A stretch of DNA of 11,157 nt from an uncultured Lachnospiraceae bacterium (GTDB lineage: Bacteria; Bacillota; Clostridia; Lachnospirales; Lachnospiraceae). Below are positions 1-6,105 of this stretch, in pieces (the first letter of the stretch is position 1; each line of letters begins with the position of its first letter). The position numbers and the translations under genes were made by a program. The notes beneath the pieces were generated by a model. That model was not told the origin of the DNA. It saw only the letters and a program-made list of their open reading frames with translations, and did no database searches. The stretch covers positions 1 through 11,157 of the forward strand of contig CAJTZB010000075.1 of NCBI GenBank assembly GCA_910583815.1, in the 5' to 3' direction.

Positions 1-281
1 TTATATAGCCCGAATTCCTTTTTCCTGCGCCGAATCAGGAAAGAGTGGGTATAAAACAGAAACAGTACAGCAAAAATACCCATGACATAGCAGCCAAGTG
101 TGAGCGTCATAGCAATAGTCCTGCGCCCGCGCATATAGTCTAAAATAGGTGTTTCTATAAGAAAGGAAATGATATAGTACATCATAATCATTCCGGAGCA
201 GGTCAGGATATATGGGATATAGAGGCGTTTGTTTTTCTGGATGCCGAGGAAGGCAAGCTTTGGATAAAGTCGCAGTTTCAT
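1..281 (-). CDS. Bce-type ABC transporter permease, N-terminal part (cut by window edge)
   Basis: This is the first 93 residues of an integral membrane permease of the FtsX/BceB (MacB-like) class, which works with the ATPase encoded just upstream. The protein begins MKLRLYPKLAFLGIQKNKRL, the cytoplasmic start typical of these permeases. A first hydrophobic segment follows at about residues 22-42 (IPYILTCSGMIMMYYIISFL) and a second at about 58-80 (TIAMTLTLGCYVMGIFAVLF). A basic stretch with RRRKKEFGLY comes next, a pattern seen after the second helix in BceB-type permeases. The ATG lies in an ATGA overlap with the stop of the ATPase gene, indicating translational coupling. A longer open frame starting at position 294 on the same strand is in a different frame and gives a non-membrane-like peptide, so it was rejected. 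The large extracellular domain and the remaining helices, expected for a protein of roughly 650 residues, lie outside the window. The partner and fold are clear; the substrate is not. Confidence 0.88.
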   Translation of the reverse strand, partial: MKLRLYPKLAFLGIQKNKRLYIPYILTCSGMIMMYYIISFLIETPILDYMRGRRTIAMTLTLGCYVMGIFAVLFLFYTHSFLIRRRKKEFGLY

Positions 282-1042
282 TTTGCCTCACCACCCATCG
301 TAAGCATCGTCAGCGTGTCAGAAATAATCTGATAGAGCTGTTCATTTGTGTTATCACCACGGTAAACCTGATGAAAGACTTCTCCATCTTTAATAAAAAG
401 TACACGCCCTGCATGGCTTGCTGCCTTCACCGAGTGCGTGACCATCAGAATAGTCTGGCCGTTCTGATTGATGGAAGCAAACAGTTCCAGCAATTCCGTG
501 GTAGCTTTGGAGTCAAGAGCTCCCGTCGGTTCATCTGCAAGCAGAAGCTTTGGGGAGGTAATCAGGGCGCGGGCGACGGCGGTACGCTGCTTCTGGCCGC
601 CGGAAATTTCATAAGGATATTTTTTCAAAAGCTCCGTAATGCCAAGCTGTGCGGCAATCGGAATAAGGCGTGAGTGCATTTCCTCATAGGCGTTTCCTGC
701 AAGCACAAGCGGAAGATAGATATTATCTTCTACAGTAAAAGTGTCCAGCAGATTGAAATCCTGAAATACAAACCCAAGATTATCTCTTCGGAAGGTGGCA
801 AGAGCCGATTCTTTAATTTTTGTGATGTCCTTTCCATCCAGCAGTATGCTGCCGGAAGTCGGCTTGTCAAGAGCCGCAAGCAGGTTGAGCAGTGTTGTCT
901 TTCCTGAACCGGATTCTCCCATAATAGCAACATATTCTCCCTGCTCTACGCAGAAGGAAACTTTTTTCAGTGCTTCAACCTTGCTGCCTCCTAGACGTGT
1001 AGTGTATACTTTTTTTATTCCGTTTGCTTCTAAGATACTCAT
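278..1042 (-). CDS. ABC transporter ATPase, BceA/MacB type
   Basis: This is a 254-residue cytoplasmic ATPase subunit of a peptide-type ABC transporter. Walker A is GESGSGKT (about residues 42-49), the Q-loop region is FVFQDFNLL (about 91-99), the ABC signature is SGGQKQR (147-153) and Walker B is LLLADEP (167-173), followed by TGALDS and the switch histidine in MVTHS. Length and motifs match BceA/LolD-like ATPases. The chosen ATG at 1042 has a strong AGGAGGAA site 8-9 nt upstream; the open frame extends to 1138 but those extra residues have no ribosome site and overlap the leader. The stop overlaps the permease start by 4 nt. Upstream lie a two-component system and a terminator-overlapping promoter, an arrangement typical of BceRS-controlled resistance transporters for bacitracin, lantibiotics or similar cell-wall peptides. 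The specific drug cannot be read from the sequence. Confidence 0.95.
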   Translation of the reverse strand: MSILEANGIKKVYTTRLGGSKVEALKKVSFCVEQGEYVAIMGESGSGKTTLLNLLAALDKPTSGSILLDGKDITKIKESALATFRRDNLGFVFQDFNLLDTFTVEDNIYLPLVLAGNAYEEMHSRLIPIAAQLGITELLKKYPYEISGGQKQRTAVARALITSPKLLLADEPTGALDSKATTELLELFASINQNGQTILMVTHSVKAASHAGRVLFIKDGEVFHQVYRGDNTNEQLYQIISDTLTMLTMGGEAK

Positions 1043-1128
1043 TGCAGAACTTCCTCCTAAATAAAATTTTGCAGCTATTTTTCTGTGAATAAACTGATTT
1101 TTGGCATTTGTTTTTTGCCGATGGAGAT

Positions 1129-1157
1129 ATTGTAACAAAAAGAGGAACCGCAGCCAA
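1129..1157 (-). promoter_or_regulatory. Candidate promoter of the ABC transporter genes
   Basis: On the minus strand there is TTGGCT (1152-1157), a 17-nt spacer, and TACAAT (1129-1134), 4/6 and 5/6 matches to the sigma-A boxes. The -35 box lies inside the 5' arm region of the terminator of the sensor kinase gene. A start near 1122 would leave a leader of about 80 nt before the ATPase gene. Upstream is an inverted pair CTTACAA (1167-1173) and TTGTAAG (1197-1203), whose half-sites resemble the TNACA/TGTAA pattern reported for BceR-like regulators but with much wider spacing. This would fit response-regulator control; it is inferred only. Confidence 0.5.
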
Positions 1158-1179
1158 TCACATTGGCTTACAATTCCTC
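1137..1179 (-). terminator. Intrinsic terminator after the sensor kinase gene
   Basis: Reading the minus strand, GAGGAA (1174-1179) pairs with TTCCTC (1142-1147). An inner 7-bp stem AGCCAAT/ATTGGCT (1152-1158 and 1162-1168, 3-nt loop) is separated from it by a small internal loop, and TTTTT follows (1141-1137). It lies 28 nt after the kinase stop codon and would separate the regulatory genes from the transporter genes. Confidence 0.7.
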
Positions 1180-1206
1180 ATGAAAATCTAACGCTTTTGT
1201 AAGAAA

Positions 1207-2199
1207 TTATTCTGTCTCGATTTTTTTCTGCTCCAAATTGATGCGGATGGCGGTGCCGCCGCCCGGCGTGGAATCTGCCATAATAGGATGCCCTAAATTA
1301 TTGCAGATTCTTTTGCAAAGATACAAGCCGATTCCGCTGGATTTTCTGTAGCTGCGTCCATTGTAGCCGGTATAGCCTTTTTCAAAGATACGTGGCAGGT
1401 CTTCTTTTGCAATGCCGATGCCTGTGTCCTCAATACAGAGGACACAAGGCTGTTCCAGACGAATCGTAATGCCGCCTGACTGTGTGTATTTCAGGGCATT
1501 GGAGAGTACCTGTTCTATTACAAAAGATAGCCATTTTTCATCCGTAACAATAGAAATGCCAAGCGCCTCATAAGTTAAAGATAGTTTTTTCAAGATGAAT
1601 TCTCCGGAAAACCGTTTTACCGACTGCTTAATGAGGGTGTCAAGGTCGCAGCTCCGAAAGACATAATCCGTTGTTTCTGAGTCAAGGCGGACAAACATCA
1701 GCACCATTTCCACATATTGTTCAATGCGCCCTAAATCCATAGACAGAACGCGGGAGAGCGCAGAATCTTCATTTTGCAGATGCAGCCGCATAGAAGAAAT
1801 CGGGGTTTTGATTTGGTGGGCCCAGGCGGTGTAATAGTCTGCCATATTGCTGTACTTGGCTTCCATGTGGTTCGTAAGACGCTTCTGTTCTTCGCAGAGT
1901 TCACAGATTAACTGATGATAGTCTGCATCAGTAATGCATGGGAATGCCGGAAGTTCTTCTTCCGTTAATCCGGCAGGAAGCCCAGACAGAGATGAAAGTT
2001 TACGGTGTTTTTTTAGTGTACGGAAAAAACCTTCCAGAAAGAAAATGCCGCCAAGCACAGAACAGAGCAGTACCGGATAAATGACTGCTTTAAGCGGGAG
2101 GCGGTATAACAGAAAGGAAATAAACAGAATCAGGCAGAAACAGAGGTAGGAGATGAGGTATCGTTTTTGCTCACTCAGATAGCAAAAAAAGAATTTCAT
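1207..2199 (-). CDS. Sensor histidine kinase, BceS-like intramembrane-sensing type
   Basis: This 330-residue membrane kinase has two closely spaced hydrophobic helices at about residues 13-32 and 37-56 with almost no extracytoplasmic loop. That is the hallmark of intramembrane-sensing kinases, which read the state of a partner ABC transporter rather than a ligand directly. The phospho-acceptor is His128 in AWAHQIKTPISSMRLHL. The catalytic domain shows an N box (EQVLSNALKYTQSGG), a G1 box (CIEDTGIGIAKEDL), an F-box-like segment (RIFEKGYTG) and a G2 box (SSGIGLYLCKRIC). The ATG has an AAAGGGAA ribosome site, and the gene begins 15 nt after the stop of the response regulator gene, so the two are co-transcribed. 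A terminator follows. The transporter encoded downstream is the probable sensing partner. Class and pairing are well supported; the inducing compound is unknown. Confidence 0.93.
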   Translation of the reverse strand: MKFFFCYLSEQKRYLISYLCFCLILFISFLLYRLPLKAVIYPVLLCSVLGGIFFLEGFFRTLKKHRKLSSLSGLPAGLTEEELPAFPCITDADYHQLICELCEEQKRLTNHMEAKYSNMADYYTAWAHQIKTPISSMRLHLQNEDSALSRVLSMDLGRIEQYVEMVLMFVRLDSETTDYVFRSCDLDTLIKQSVKRFSGEFILKKLSLTYEALGISIVTDEKWLSFVIEQVLSNALKYTQSGGITIRLEQPCVLCIEDTGIGIAKEDLPRIFEKGYTGYNGRSYRKSSGIGLYLCKRICNNLGHPIMADSTPGGGTAIRINLEQKKIETE

Positions 2200-2213
2200 G
2201 GCATTCCCTTTCT

Positions 2214-2885
2214 TTAAGAAATCAAATATCCGACACCAAACTTGGTCGTAATAAAATCGGGCAGGCCTGCGGCATCCAGTTTTTTTCTGAGACGGCCTAC
2301 ATTGACAGACAGTGTATTTTCATCAATAAAGCTTTCTGTTTCCCATAAAATTTCCATCAGCCGTTCTCTGCTTACAACCCTGTTTTTGTTCTGCATCAAT
2401 GTCAGCAGAATCAGATATTCGTTCTTTGTCAGGGAAATGTTCTGGCCTTTGAAAGTCAGGGAACGTTCTCCGGTATGAAGCAGTGCGCCGCGGTGTTCTA
2501 GCAGTGGAACGGAGGAAGTAAAATCATAGGTGCGGCGTAACATTGCTTGTATCTTTGCCATCAGCACGCTTTGGTCAAAGGGCTTTGCAATAAAATCGTC
2601 CGCACCTAAATTCATTGCCATAATGATATTCATATTGTCAGCCGCAGAAGAGAGGAAGAGAATCGGTACTTTAGATACCTTACGGATTTCGTTGCACCAA
2701 TGATAACCGTTAAAAAATGGAAGCGAAATATCAAGCAGAACCAAATGTGGGCTAAATTCTGCAAATTCTGCCATGACATTACGGAAATCCTGAATACAGC
2801 AAACAGACAAGTTCCAAAGTTCAGCTTGTGCTTTGATTGCCGAAGCAATTCCGCTATCATCCTCAATCATCAGTATCCGGTACAT
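2214..2885 (-). CDS. Response regulator, OmpR/PhoB family, BceR-like
   Basis: This is a 223-residue DNA-binding response regulator. The receiver domain (about 1-118) has the acidic pair in MIEDD (residues 9-10), the phosphorylation site Asp52 in LVLLDISLP, the SS segment in ILFLSSA and the conserved lysine in DFIAKPFD. The C-terminal winged-helix domain (about 125-223) shows LTKNEYLILLTLMQN, the recognition-helix region DENTLSVNVGRLRKKLD and the closing TTKFGVGYLIS. It should be phosphorylated by the kinase encoded 15 nt downstream and activate the ABC transporter promoter. Its ATG lies only 2 nt after the stop codon of yerC, with a modest GGAAG ribosome site inside the end of yerC, so translation is probably coupled to yerC. 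Length and domain order are normal for the family. Confidence 0.94.
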   Translation of the reverse strand: MYRILMIEDDSGIASAIKAQAELWNLSVCCIQDFRNVMAEFAEFSPHLVLLDISLPFFNGYHWCNEIRKVSKVPILFLSSAADNMNIIMAMNLGADDFIAKPFDQSVLMAKIQAMLRRTYDFTSSVPLLEHRGALLHTGERSLTFKGQNISLTKNEYLILLTLMQNKNRVVSRERLMEILWETESFIDENTLSVNVGRLRKKLDAAGLPDFITTKFGVGYLIS

Positions 2886-2887
2886 GT

Positions 2888-3205
2888 CTATGCTTCCGTT
2901 TCTGTATGGTCTGATGGGAGTGGGGCAATGCGTTCAAATATCATATCATATCCGTCGTTTCCATAGTTTAAAGAACGGTTGACACGGCTGATAGTGGCAG
3001 TAGAAGCACCGGTTTTTTCTGCAATGTCCAGATAAGTTTTATGGGAACGAAGCATCGCTGCAACTTCAAAACGCTGGGAGAGAGATAACAGCTCATTTAC
3101 GGTGCATATATCATCAAAAAATGCATAACATTCTTCTTTGTTTTTCAGGCTTAAAACAGCATCAAATAAGTAGTCAACAGCCGGAGTTTTAATACTCTTG
3201 CTCAC
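2888..3205 (-). CDS. yerC: YerC/YecD family TrpR-like transcriptional regulator
   Basis: This 105-residue protein is homologous to the YerC/YecD group of TrpR-fold DNA-binding proteins. The family core is visible: LFDAVLSLKNKEECYAFFDDICTVNELLSLSQRFEVA, then a helix-turn-helix around residues 57-80 (TYLDIAEKTGASTATISRVNRSL) and the typical GNDGYDMIFERI ending. The start is GTG at 3205, with an AGGAGGA ribosome site (3213-3219) 7 nt upstream; no in-frame ATG fits. The gene leads an operon whose next member is the response regulator, 2 nt away. Its leader holds two long tandem hairpins and its promoter a perfect palindrome, so the gene may regulate itself. No tryptophan-biosynthesis genes are nearby, and the effector of YerC proteins is not established. 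A C-terminal tail rich in acidic and polar residues (PLPSDHTETEA) overlaps the ribosome site of the next gene. Confidence 0.92.
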   Translation of the reverse strand: MSKSIKTPAVDYLFDAVLSLKNKEECYAFFDDICTVNELLSLSQRFEVAAMLRSHKTYLDIAEKTGASTATISRVNRSLNYGNDGYDMIFERIAPLPSDHTETEA

Positions 3206-3231
3206 TTTCTTGTCCTCCTATTTAAAGTTCC

Positions 3232-3321
3232 GCAAAGCCCTTCTGGTATACGAATGTACTAGCTCGGTTTCTTGCCGCTTTGCTGTCCAGAAACCGAGCT
3301 GTATACCATTCGGGCTGTTGC
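3232..3321 (-). ncRNA. Structured leader element, copy A (proximal to yerC)
   Basis: This is a long, nearly continuous hairpin. The base stem is GCAA+AGCCC (3232-3240) with GGGCT+TTGC (3312-3321, one bulged G). The middle stem is TGGTATAC (3244-3251) with GTATACCA (3301-3308). A 9-nt one-sided loop with GAATG follows. The top stem is a perfect 12 bp, AGCTCGGTTTCT (3261-3272) with AGAAACCGAGCT (3289-3300), with a 16-nt loop. If the yerC promoter call is right, it lies in the yerC 5' leader and its 3' flank ends 12 nt before the ribosome site. It could equally be a DNA-level repeat; RNA function is inferred. Either strand can fold; the minus strand is preferred from the promoter position. Confidence 0.6.
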
Positions 3322-3336
3322 TGATTTTAAAGTACT

Positions 3337-3428
3337 GCAGTCACCCTTCCAGCACACGAATGCTCCATCAAGGCCTTTGGATGCTTTCGGCATCCAAAAG
3401 CCTTGCGGTGTACTGTCCGGGTGACTGC
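3337..3428 (-). ncRNA. Structured leader element, copy B (tandem to copy A)
   Basis: This second hairpin has the same architecture as its neighbour but different stem sequences. The base stem is a perfect 10 bp, GCAGTCACCC (3337-3346) with GGGTGACTGC (3419-3428). The middle stem is CAGCACAC (3350-3357) with GTGTACTG (one mismatch). An asymmetric loop with GAATG follows, then a top stem of 15-16 bp (3369-3384 with 3390-3405, one G-U) and a short loop. Unpaired positions are shared between the copies: CCCTTC and ACGAATG on the left arms and CTGATTT after the right arms. Stems differ while pairing is kept, which suggests that structure is conserved. Confidence 0.6.
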
Positions 3429-3454
3429 TGATTTATTTCTTTGCATACGGTGAT

Positions 3455-3483
3455 ATATTACCACTATAGTGGACTAAAGTAAA
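3455..3483 (-). promoter_or_regulatory. Promoter of the yerC operon with palindromic operator
   Basis: On the minus strand, TTTACT (3478-3483) and TAATAT (3455-3460) are separated by 17 nt. The perfect 12-bp palindrome CCACTATAGTGG (3461-3472) fills most of the spacer, directly against the -10 box, where a bound repressor would block polymerase. Transcription from about 3448 would give a ~240-nt leader containing both hairpin copies. The owner of the palindrome is unknown; YerC itself is a candidate. Confidence 0.6.
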
Positions 3484-3532
3484 GACTTTTTTGTGATTTT
3501 CCATAAAAATTGTGGCTGGCGTAAAAAGGTAC

Positions 3533-3561
3533 TGGACTTTTTTACTGTAATAAGGTAAACT
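3533..3561 (+). promoter_or_regulatory. nfnA: Candidate promoter of the nfnAB operon
   Basis: TGGACT (3533-3538), a 17-nt spacer and TAAACT (3556-3561) give 4/6 matches to each sigma-A box. It lies about 65 nt upstream of the first gene and is the best candidate in this intergenic stretch on the plus strand. It is about 50 bp from the divergent yerC promoter, so the two could influence one another. Confidence 0.4.
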
Positions 3562-3625
3562 ATCCGAAAAAGGCATGGGGCATAAGCAGGATGTCTAAGA
3601 GAACAGAGCGAGGATGGGAGAAAGA

Positions 3626-4513
3626 ATGTACGAAATTGTGAAAAAGGAGCTGTTAGCGCCAAATATTGTGAGGATGGAGATTCGTGCGCCAAGGACGGCA
3701 AAATCCTGCCTTCCGGGGCAGTTTGTCATTGTAAAGGCAGACGAACAGGGGGAAAGGATACCTCTTACTATTTGCGATTATAGCAGAGAAGCCAAGACTG
3801 TAACCATTGTGTTTCAGACAGTTGGAACTTCCACAAAGCTGTTGGCAGAGTATGAAGAGGGAGAAGCCTTTTTTGATTTTGTCGGTCCGCTTGGCTGTTC
3901 ATCGGACCTTCTTTCAGAACCGCAAGAAGACCTTAAAGCAAAAAAGCTTTTGTTTATTGCAGGAGGGGTTGGGACGGCTCCGGTATATCCGCAGGTCAAG
4001 TGGCTGCATGAACATGGCATTTTAGCCGACTGCATTATTGGCGCCAGGAATCAGGAGCTGATTATTCTGGAACAGGAGATGAAAGAAGTTGCCGGAGAGG
4101 TGTTTGTCTGCACAGACGATGGCTCTCTCGGACTTAAAGGCAATGTCAACGACTGCCTAAAATATTTAATTAGTGAAAAAGGGAAGCAGTATGACCATAT
4201 TATTGCAATTGGCCCGCTGATTATGATGAAGTTTGTGTGCCTGCTGACAAAGGAACTTGGAATCAAAACAACCGTCAGCATGAACCCGATTATGGTGGAT
4301 GGCACAGGGATGTGCGGCGCTTGCAGGCTGACTGTAGGCGGAGAAACAAAGTTTGCCTGTGTGGACGGTCCGGAGTTTGACGGACATCTGGTGGACTTTG
4401 AGGAAGCAATGAGACGGCAGCAGCTTTACAGGACAGAAGAGGGAAGGGCAGTGCTTCGGGAAAAGGAAGGCAGTACCCATCACGGCGGCTGCGGTTATTG
4501 TGAGGAAACTTAG
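3626..4513 (+). CDS. nfnA: NfnA: ferredoxin-NADP+ reductase-like FAD/NAD-binding iron-sulfur subunit
   Basis: This 295-residue flavoprotein is the small subunit of an NfnAB-type NADH-dependent reduced ferredoxin:NADP+ oxidoreductase; such proteins are often annotated as sulfide/dihydroorotate dehydrogenase-like. An FAD-binding beta-barrel covers about residues 1-95 (RIPLTICDY, then VGPLG). The NAD-binding domain has LFIAGGVGTAPVYPQ (109-123). A C-terminal [2Fe-2S] region has VDGTGMCGACR with Cys230 and Cys233, then Cys245 in FACVDGPEFDGH; Asp225 may be the unusual aspartate ligand reported for Nfn enzymes. The ATG at 3626 was chosen over the one at 3614: GGGAG lies 5 nt before it and the family begins MYxIV. 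The last residues HHGGCGYC form an extra Cys/His-rich tail. The large subunit gene follows after 12 nt. Electron bifurcation or confurcation is inferred from the family. Confidence 0.88.
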   Translation: MYEIVKKELLAPNIVRMEIRAPRTAKSCLPGQFVIVKADEQGERIPLTICDYSREAKTVTIVFQTVGTSTKLLAEYEEGEAFFDFVGPLGCSSDLLSEPQEDLKAKKLLFIAGGVGTAPVYPQVKWLHEHGILADCIIGARNQELIILEQEMKEVAGEVFVCTDDGSLGLKGNVNDCLKYLISEKGKQYDHIIAIGPLIMMKFVCLLTKELGIKTTVSMNPIMVDGTGMCGACRLTVGGETKFACVDGPEFDGHLVDFEEAMRRQQLYRTEEGRAVLREKEGSTHHGGCGYCEET

Positions 4514-4525
4514 GGGGATTTGCAT

Positions 4526-5917
4526 ATGGCAGATAAATCACATAGAGTTCCGGTAAAGGAACAGGAGGCTCTTGTAAGGGCAAAAAATTTTGAAGAAGTA
4601 TGTCTGGGATATGATGCAGCGGAAGCGATGGAAGAGGCTTCACGCTGCTTAAAATGTAAAAATCCCCAGTGCCAGAAAGGCTGTCCGGTTGGAATTGATA
4701 TTCCGGGTTTTCTCCGTGAAGCAGAGGAAGGGAATTTTGAAGGTGCTTATGAAGTTATCAGCAAGTATTCTGCGCTTCCGGCAGTCTGCGGGCGCGTCTG
4801 TCCACAGGAATCACAGTGTGAGGCAAAGTGCATCCGCGGCATAAAAGGAGAGCCGGTTTCCATTGGAAAGCTGGAACGCTTTGTGGCAGACTGGGCAAGG
4901 GAAAATGGCATCAGACCAAAAGCAGCAACAGAGAAAAAAGGAAAGAAAGTGGCGGTAATCGGTTCCGGCCCGGCAGGACTGACCTGTGCGGGAGACCTTG
5001 CAAAAATGGGCTATGACGTAACGATTTTTGAAGCACTGCATAAAGCAGGAGGCGTGCTTGTCTATGGTATTCCGGAGTTCCGTCTGCCAAAAGACACGGT
5101 CGTAAAAGAAGAAATAGAAAATGTGAAAGCGCTTGGTGTTACTATAGAGACAAATGTTGTTGTTGGAAAATCGGTGACAATTGATGAGCTGCTTACAGAA
5201 GAAGGTTTTTCGGCAGTCTTTATAGGATCCGGTGCAGGGCTTCCTAAATTTATGGGAATTCCCGGGGAAAATGCGAATGGGGTATTTTCGGCAAATGAGT
5301 TCCTGACCAGAAATAACCTGATGAAAGCATTTGATAATGCATATGATACCCCGATTTTTCATGGAAAGCGAGTAGCGGTTGTCGGCGGCGGAAATGTGGC
5401 AATGGATGCGGCAAGAACTGCGCTTCGTCTCGGCGCGGAAACATATATTGTATATCGAAGGAGCGAGGAGGAGCTTCCGGCGCGTGCCGAGGAAATACAG
5501 CATGCCAAGGAAGAAGGAATACGGTTTAAACTTCTGACGAATCCAAAGGAAATTATTTCCGACGAAAACGGCTGGGTTAAGGCAATGGTCTGTGTGGAAA
5601 TGGAGCTTGGCGAACCGGATGCTTCCGGCAGGAGACGTCCGATAGAAAAAGCCGGTTCTGAGTTTGAACTTCCGGCAGATGCTGTTATTATGTCGCTTGG
5701 AACAAGCCCGAATCCTCTGATTTCTTCCACAACGGATGGACTGGAATGCAACAAGCATAAATGTATTCTTGCAAATGAGGAGAATGGACAGACATCAAGG
5801 CGTGGAGTATTTGCAGGCGGTGATGCAGTGACCGGAGCAGCAACGGTGATTCTTGCTATGGGGGCGGGAAAGGCAGCTGCAAGAGGGATTGATGAATATC
5901 TCAGCCAAGGAGAATAG
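4526..5917 (+). CDS. nfnB: NfnB: NADPH-dependent oxidoreductase (glutamate synthase small-subunit/GltA-like)
   Basis: This 463-residue iron-sulfur flavoprotein belongs to the GltD/NfnB family and partners the preceding NfnA. An N-terminal alpha-helical domain carries two [4Fe-4S] cysteine sets: Cys41, 44, 49 and 53 (CLKCKNPQCQKGCPVG), and Cys88, 92, 98 and 102 (VCGRVCPQESQCEAKC). The FAD site is VAVIGSGPAGLTCAGDLA (142-159), with FEALHKAGGVLVYGIPEFRLP. The NADPH-binding site is VAVVGGGNVAMDAARTAL (283-300), followed by VYRRS. The FAD-closing motif GVFAGGDAVTGAATVILAMG lies near the C-terminus. The true start is ATG 4526, with AGGGGGA formed across the nfnA stop codon; an upstream TTG at 4520 is unlikely. 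The gene is followed by a strong terminator. Many databases name it NADPH-dependent glutamate synthase. The adjacency to NfnA and the absence of a large glutamate synthase gene favour the Nfn role: interconversion of NADPH, NADH and reduced ferredoxin in the cytoplasm. Confidence 0.9.
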   Translation: MADKSHRVPVKEQEALVRAKNFEEVCLGYDAAEAMEEASRCLKCKNPQCQKGCPVGIDIPGFLREAEEGNFEGAYEVISKYSALPAVCGRVCPQESQCEAKCIRGIKGEPVSIGKLERFVADWARENGIRPKAATEKKGKKVAVIGSGPAGLTCAGDLAKMGYDVTIFEALHKAGGVLVYGIPEFRLPKDTVVKEEIENVKALGVTIETNVVVGKSVTIDELLTEEGFSAVFIGSGAGLPKFMGIPGENANGVFSANEFLTRNNLMKAFDNAYDTPIFHGKRVAVVGGGNVAMDAARTALRLGAETYIVYRRSEEELPARAEEIQHAKEEGIRFKLLTNPKEIISDENGWVKAMVCVEMELGEPDASGRRRPIEKAGSEFELPADAVIMSLGTSPNPLISSTTDGLECNKHKCILANEENGQTSRRGVFAGGDAVTGAATVILAMGAGKAAARGIDEYLSQGE

Positions 5918-5964
5918 CGTCTGTACAAACTTCACAAAAATGGCAGAAAAACTTTGGCATGTTT

Positions 5965-6001
5965 ATAAGGCATCTGGCACTTGAGCAGATGCCTTATTTT
6001 T
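5965..6001 (+). terminator. Intrinsic terminator of the nfnAB operon
   Basis: A perfect 12-bp stem ATAAGGCATCTG (5965-5976) with CAGATGCCTTAT (5986-5997), a 9-nt loop and a run of five T (5997-6001) starts 48 nt after the nfnB stop. It is the clearest terminator in the window. Confidence 0.9.
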
Positions 6002-6009
6002 GTTATACT
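5981..6009 (+). promoter_or_regulatory. Candidate promoter of the DUF5688 gene, overlapping the terminator
   Basis: TTGAGC (5981-5986) and TATACT (6004-6009) are 17 nt apart, 4/6 and 5/6 matches to the sigma-A boxes. The -35 box lies in the loop and 3' arm of the nfnAB terminator. A start near 6016 would give a leader of about 255 nt holding the two hairpin elements described separately. Confidence 0.5.
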
Positions 6010-6045
6010 GAGTACAAGCTTTAAAAGCAATCCGAAACAGCAGTC

Positions 6046-6099
6046 GGAATTCTATTTTTCTGAGCCGCCTTCATGGCAGAGGGTTCGGCTATCATTCCA
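6046..6099. repeat. Short hairpin element in the DUF5688 leader
   Basis: An outer pair GGAAT (6046-6050) with ATTCC (6095-6099) and an inner pair AGCCG with CGGCT enclose a CCTTC-containing centre, with internal loops. Just before it, TCCGA and TCGGA (6031-6048) make a small alternative stem that would compete for the same bases. Its nature is unclear: it could be part of the larger neighbouring element or a chance fold. Confidence 0.35.
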
Positions 6100-6105
6100 A
6101 TATTC

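Noticed and set aside
1..294. A 97-codon minus-strand open frame at the left edge
   Set aside because: It is in a different frame from the permease, which starts at 281 with an ATGA overlap and shows clear transmembrane helices; this frame encodes no membrane-like protein.
212..673. A 153-codon plus-strand open frame across the ATPase gene
   Set aside because: It is antisense to the ABC signature and Walker B motifs and has no family features.
3228..3435. CRISPR array
   Set aside because: There are only two copies, they are themselves long inverted repeats with different sequences, and there are no spacers or cas genes.
4811..5758. A 315-codon minus-strand open frame inside nfnB
   Set aside because: It lies antisense to a gene with intact iron-sulfur and dinucleotide motifs, is rich in Cys, His and Phe as antisense frames are, and matches no family I recognise.
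5359..5928. A 189-codon minus-strand open frame at the end of nfnB
   Set aside because: It is antisense to the conserved NADPH and FAD motifs and has no convincing ribosome site; it is a shadow frame.
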